From Volutella citrinella (lineage: Eukaryota; Ascomycota; Sordariomycetes; Hypocreales; Nectriaceae), in NCBI GenBank assembly GCA_034401135.1, contig JAWZSP010000002.1, positions 1,364,001 through 1,428,000 of the forward strand: DNA of 64,000 bases. Reading direction: 5' to 3'. This document shows, in pieces, positions 60,017 through 64,000 of this stretch; the stretch's first letter is position 1; each line of letters starts with the position of its first letter. Position numbers and translations under genes: made by a program. The notes under the pieces are model-generated. The model worked only from the letters and a program-made list of their open reading frames with translations, had not been told where the DNA came from and searched no databases.

Positions 60017-61588
60017 GGGGGACTGCCCAGAGACATGGCAGGCTTTGACAGAAGAGCAGCTTGGCTGTAGACTGTGACAATTGACACAATAATTCTCTAC
60101 CGTAACTTGAACCACTAATTCTTTGCCATATCTCGTCGTTTTCCAAGTCCATGTCGACGTGACGTTGACGGTGTGTTGCTCATATTGGCTCAACTCCCGG
60201 TGTTGTTATTTACACCATACGGAACTAGTAATTGCTGATCCCACCACAGCCATGAATCTTTTGCTTACACGGCCACCTACAGCTTACGCAAGCCGTGGGG
60301 TTTTAGTGGTTCGGCATGACCGTGAGAGAGATTTCAAAACGTCGAGGTTACAGCGGCGACGGGGCGCGCCGTGGCCTGAGAGCCCAGAGAGAACGAAACT
60401 CCCAATGAGATCCCCCTGGCGGGCGGGCACGTTGTTCGATTAGCGCCCAAAAACAAAAAGGACGCTCCACCGATTGAATGCGACTGGCGAGCGTCGATTG
60501 GCCGGGCAGAGGTCCAAACCCGATCATGCCAGCACGGGCAGCGTTGATACACTCGCAGTTTCAATCGGGCAAACATGGAGTTTTTCAGCCACTCAAGAAT
60601 TTAGCCGTCGAAACCAGAAGCCCCGGGCGCCCTGTGGAGCTTGTTTTAGGTGGGCGGTGGGCGGGTCTTTGGCGGTACGGGTCGGCCAGTGGAGCGCCAT
60701 CCAATGCGGGGCCATGCGCTGGCAGTCACTGGCATTCAGTGACAGTCAGTGACGGTCAGTGACAGTCAGTGACATTCAGCGGCACTTCAGGGCGGTCGTG
60801 GGCCCATCGTCGCCTTGTAGGGACCCATTATCCCGAGCACAGTCCCCCGACCCTGCACCCCCTGAGCTGAGGGGCCGGGCCCCGTTCGTTCTACCTGATG
60901 CCGGGCAAACAGGGTTCATGTCACCGCAACAAGGTCAACGTCCCTGCCCAAAACGAAACGAGGCTTATCCCGCAACCTCACCAAGATGACCATCTCGGAG
61001 ACGCGCGATGCCCAGTGGGGCCGGAAATGGCGACAAATCGTCCCAACAGCCCAGCGAAGCGCCCAGGCTGAAACGTCCAGTCCCTGATGCCCGGGTCCCC
61101 TGCCTGGTGCCCGCCCTCGCTCGATAACCTTACTCCCTACAAGCATTGGATGTCACTGGTGGAGTGCAGAGGGCCTCCGTTGACGTCGACGGTCACTGCA
61201 ACCTCGCGAGTCGTCTACGGGTGTTTCTTCGATGCGGCGATTGACCGGGGGGGTTGCTGGGCCCATCATCAGGAGGCGGCGAGACGCTCATGCCATCCAT
61301 GGTTGGAGTGACCGAGTATAAATATTCTTGCTCGGCTCTTGCTTCCATGGCCCTCCTTCTCTTGTTCCTCAGCCTCAGCACTCCAACAGTCCTCGTCTCC
61401 TATCCTCTCTCCTTTTTTCTCTTCCACTTTCTTTCAACAAGCTGTGCTTGTCTAAACCTTCCAACGCCCAAAACACTCAAGCCGGCTTGATATCTGGATT
61501 TTTTTTGTTTTTGCACAACCTTCGCTCAACTAATACACAAGCAAACTACGCCTTCGTTCTCCCAAACAAAAACCCAACACACGCAAAC
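60017..61588. promoter_or_regulatory. Long upstream region of the pectate lyase gene
   Basis: 1.57 kb without a supported gene. It contains a 10-bp tandem repeat (60734-60778), a TATA box TATAAATA at 61317-61324 and then a CT-rich leader (about 61360-61470) before the ATG at 61589. This implies a 5' UTR of roughly 230 bp, common in strongly expressed fungal secreted-enzyme genes. Confidence 0.55.
60734..60778. repeat. 10-bp tandem repeat, unit TCAGTGACAG, about 4.5 copies
   Basis: Copies are slightly degenerate (TCAGTGACGG in one). Located 810 bp upstream of the pectate lyase ATG. Confidence 0.85.
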
Positions 61589-62646
61589 ATGCAGTACCGA
61601 ATGATCCTCGCCGCCACTCTGGCCCTCGGAACCTCCGTCAACGCCCACCCGGCCAAGCCCCAGGTGACCGAGTTCGCCCGAGCCGTCGACATCAAGCGCC
61701 AGGCTGGCGGTAGCAGCGTCCTGAGCGCTCCCCAGACCATTGCCGCCGGTCAGTCCTTCGACGGTGGAAACGCCGTCTTTGACCGTGGTGTCCCGTGCAC
61801 TGGCCAAAAGGAGGGTGGCTCCAAGGACGCCGTCTTCATCCTTGAGGCCGGTGCCTCGCTCTCCAATGTCCGCATCGGTATGTCTCTCTCAACTCATCCA
61901 AGAGAATACAAAAACACAATGGATCTTGCAACTAACCGGGATGCTCGCAACTTATAGGTCCCAACCAGGCCGAAGGCGTTCACTGCATGGGTGGCTGCAC
62001 TCTGACCAACGTCGTCTGGGAAGCCGTCTGCGAGGATGCCTTCACCATCAAGGAGCAGGCCGCTGGCGAGACCACGACCATCAACGGCGGCAGCGCCAAG
62101 GGCGCCAAGGACAAGGTCATCCAGCACAACGGTGGTGGCACCGTCGTCATCAAGGACTTCGAGGTCTCCGACTTTGGCAAGCTGTACCGAAGCTGCGGCA
62201 ACTGCAAGAGCATGCCCGCCCGCCACGTCGAAATCACCGGCGGCAAGGCCACCAACGGCAAGCAGCTCGTGGGCATCAACCCCAACATGGGTGACACCGC
62301 CAAGATCTCTGGTGTGCAGATGAACGGTGTCGCCGAGGAGTGCGTCGCCTACAAGGGCGTCACCAGCGGCGAGCCCACAAAGGTTGGAACCTGCTCTGGC
62401 ACTGGCGGCGGCTCCTCCGGCGGCGGCAACTCTGCCGCGCCTGATGCCACTTCTCCCGCCAACGGAGGTTCTACCCCCAAGCCTTCCAAGACTGCTGGCG
62501 CCGGTGGTTCTACCAAGACTAAGAGCGCCGGCTCGGGAGGTTCTTCCAAGACTAAGAGCGCCGGGGGCTCTTCCAAGACCAAGAGTGCCTCTGGATCTAC
62601 AAAGACTGTCAAGCAGCCCGCTGCCTCCAAGACTGCCAACGCTTAG
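61589..62646 (+). CDS. Secreted pectate lyase, polysaccharide lyase family 3, with Lys/Ser/Gly tail
   Basis: Two exons, 61589-61877 and 61958-62646, encode 325 residues. The 80-bp intron (GTATGT, ACTAAC branch, TATAG) joins RIG to PNQAEG in frame. Residues 1-19 are a signal peptide (MQYRMILAATLALGTSVNA) and KR at 36-37 looks like a Kex2 site ending a propeptide. The PL3 domain runs to about 242, with DAVFILEAGASLSNVRIG, then GVHCMGGC, NVVWEAVCEDAFT and YRSCGNCK, including the paired cysteines of the family. PL3 enzymes cleave de-esterified pectin by beta-elimination with calcium. Residues 244-325 form a low-complexity tail with repeated SSKTKSAGG-like units, unusual for PL3, which typically ends after the catalytic domain or carries a cellulose-binding module. 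Confidence 0.93.
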
Positions 62647-64000
62647 GCTTCTGTCTCTCAATGAGGGCTACTAAGGTTTTCGATTAGAAGGAAGTGAAGA
62701 GTGATGAAGAGAGGGTGAGGACGAGGACGAGGACAAGGACAAGGGGACGGAGAAGGAGGAGGATGATGATGAGTATGGCGGTGCAGGTCGGAGCTGGAGG
62801 GCCTGGAGCACTTTGGGGTTCATTTGAAGAGGCCTTCGTGTTCTCTTGCAATATGAATCGCCGAGATGTGCAGAGCGGCCAAGGAGCTAAGCTTCAACCT
62901 TCAATTTCGGCCCTCCCCAGCAGCCTTCGGCGGTAGCAGGGGGGTGGCATATTAATATCATATCTCATGAATAAAAGTACGAGACTGGTCTCGAATAAAT
63001 TTTATGTGTCTACAATCGCGCTTGAAGATCTGAGAGGGGCCAAGATGGCCTTGCTTACCTGCCTGTTGACAGCATGTATCCCGGAGCACGTTTGCCTATT
63101 GCCCTGGCGTGGGACCTCTCACAAGCTCCAGAATCACCGTGAAGGCTATCATATATCTATGGGTGCACCTATGGCCTGGCCACTTGTTAATTAGCATTCA
63201 AGTCTATGCATAGAGTTCAATATTTTGTCGAATAAACACTGGTCGATCGACTGCCTGGCACGAGCCACAAGGAATGGATGGGGTTCGCCAGCTCTCTTGT
63301 GACAAATCCCATGCCACGCAGCTGGGAAAAGACAATTCCCTTCAAATATGCAGCCATAGAACTTCGTAGAATATAAGGTACACACCGAGACTTTATAGAG
63401 TGACAAACAGAAAATGGGGTTCAAGACAGCCAAAAATCAAATGATGACTTTCTTCTCAGTTGGCGAGCGCCATCTCGCAAGAACTGGGGTTGAATGCTAT
63501 GTTCCTAATCAGGGAACCACCAAGGGTTAGAAAGATATGCTTAAACAGAGCCAGGGGTGCACATGGTGGCCTTGTGTCCCTGGCGAATGCTATCAGAAGA
63601 TGCATACTACGTAAGTGCATGGGGTGGGAGACGGGGTGGGTGAGCATTCAGCCCCTTGGGCTAAGCCATCATTGAAACGAGTGGCACATGGAGCCGCTTC
63701 ATCGCCCCTAGTGGTTGGTCACATGAGGGCACAGGAGTTCGCTAGAGCTTTCACAGTGTCAATATAGGAGTGGCAGATGAGATCTATGATACGTAGGAAC
63801 TTGATTACCACTTTGTTATGCCCCAGGGAGGCGTTGATGCAAAGGGCGTCACGCGAGAGGATGAGCTTGTGTATTTGAATTTCTTGTATTGTACTCTGAA
63901 GCGACACTATGGTCATATCGCATTGATGCCTTGATAAGCAACTAATAATATACATCTCAGTGTGATCCATCGGGACCGTTCTTTGATTCCGGGTTAAAGC
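62647..64000. other. Terminal intergenic region, no gene supported
   Basis: 1.35 kb. A purine-rich GA(C/A)-repeat stretch lies at 62690-62775. Short open frames further on have no motifs, splice signals or codon bias. Base composition is somewhat more A/T-rich than the gene block but is not RIP-like. Confidence 0.5.

Noticed and set aside
61894..62661. 255-residue - strand frame opposite the pectate lyase
   Set aside because: Gly/Ala/Leu-rich shadow of the repeat-bearing exon; the + strand frame matches PL3.
63191..63970. Open frames in the last kilobase
   Set aside because: Below about 85 residues, no motif, no coding bias, and present on both strands.

Overview
The window is fungal nuclear DNA, most likely from a filamentous ascomycete (Pezizomycotina). 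Its genes carry short introns (40-80 bp) with GTRAGT-type donors and CTAAC-like branch sites. The protein families are typical of these fungi: Zn2Cys6 and Fungal_trans_2 regulators, a Dal5-type permease, a PL3 pectate lyase and a DUF7136-like GPI protein. The left 35 kb is saturated with mutations of the repeat-induced point mutation (RIP) type. I cannot name the species.

Bases 1 to about 35,300 hold no intact gene. CA and TG dinucleotides are almost gone, while CT and AG survive. Aligning the segments by eye shows a stack of nested Ty3/gypsy LTR retrotransposons. One family (called gypsy-B here, 274-bp LTR) has four copies: 1-4070 (+ strand, 3' half), 4071-14418 (- strand, 5' half), 14669 to about 18,250 or further (- strand, internally deleted, almost pure A/T) and 20635-32784 (- strand, rearranged). 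Two related full-length elements of about 7.0 kb sit inside gypsy-B copies: gypsy-C at 6875-13877 (- strand, 197-bp LTRs, target duplication ACTAA) and gypsy-C2 at 22754-29781 (+ strand, 202-bp LTRs). An extra inverted C2 LTR and an inverted 456-bp block of host element show that the locus has recombined. Reverse transcriptase or integrase is readable through the stops in several copies. The last 2.5 kb of the block holds a perfect array of 51 TATAAAT units and smaller tandem repeats.

At about 35,330 base composition changes abruptly to normal and genes begin. In order: a possible short gene at the RIP edge (-); a FAD-linked oxidase of the aldonolactone-oxidase type (-); a 2.7-kb spacer; a nucleotidyltransferase-like protein (+); a secreted, probably GPI-anchored DUF7136-like protein (-); a Fungal_trans_2 regulator (-) divergent from a short-chain dehydrogenase (+); a seven-exon amidase (-); a Zn2Cys6 regulator (-) divergent from an eight-exon Dal5-type MFS transporter (+); a succinate-semialdehyde-type aldehyde dehydrogenase (-); a second short-chain dehydrogenase (-) divergent from a 3-isopropylmalate-dehydrogenase-like enzyme (+); a 76-residue small protein (+); and a PL3 pectate lyase with a Lys/Ser/Gly tail (+). 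The last 1.35 kb has no supported gene.

The genes from 46.7 to 59.0 kb (amidase, Zn2Cys6 regulator, organic-anion permease, aldehyde dehydrogenase, reductase, beta-decarboxylating dehydrogenase) would fit a small catabolic cluster that imports and degrades an amide- or lactam-type compound. That grouping is inference from families and adjacency, not shown by the sequence. Exon models were built by hand from splice signals, reading frame and family motifs; nothing was searched or aligned by computer.
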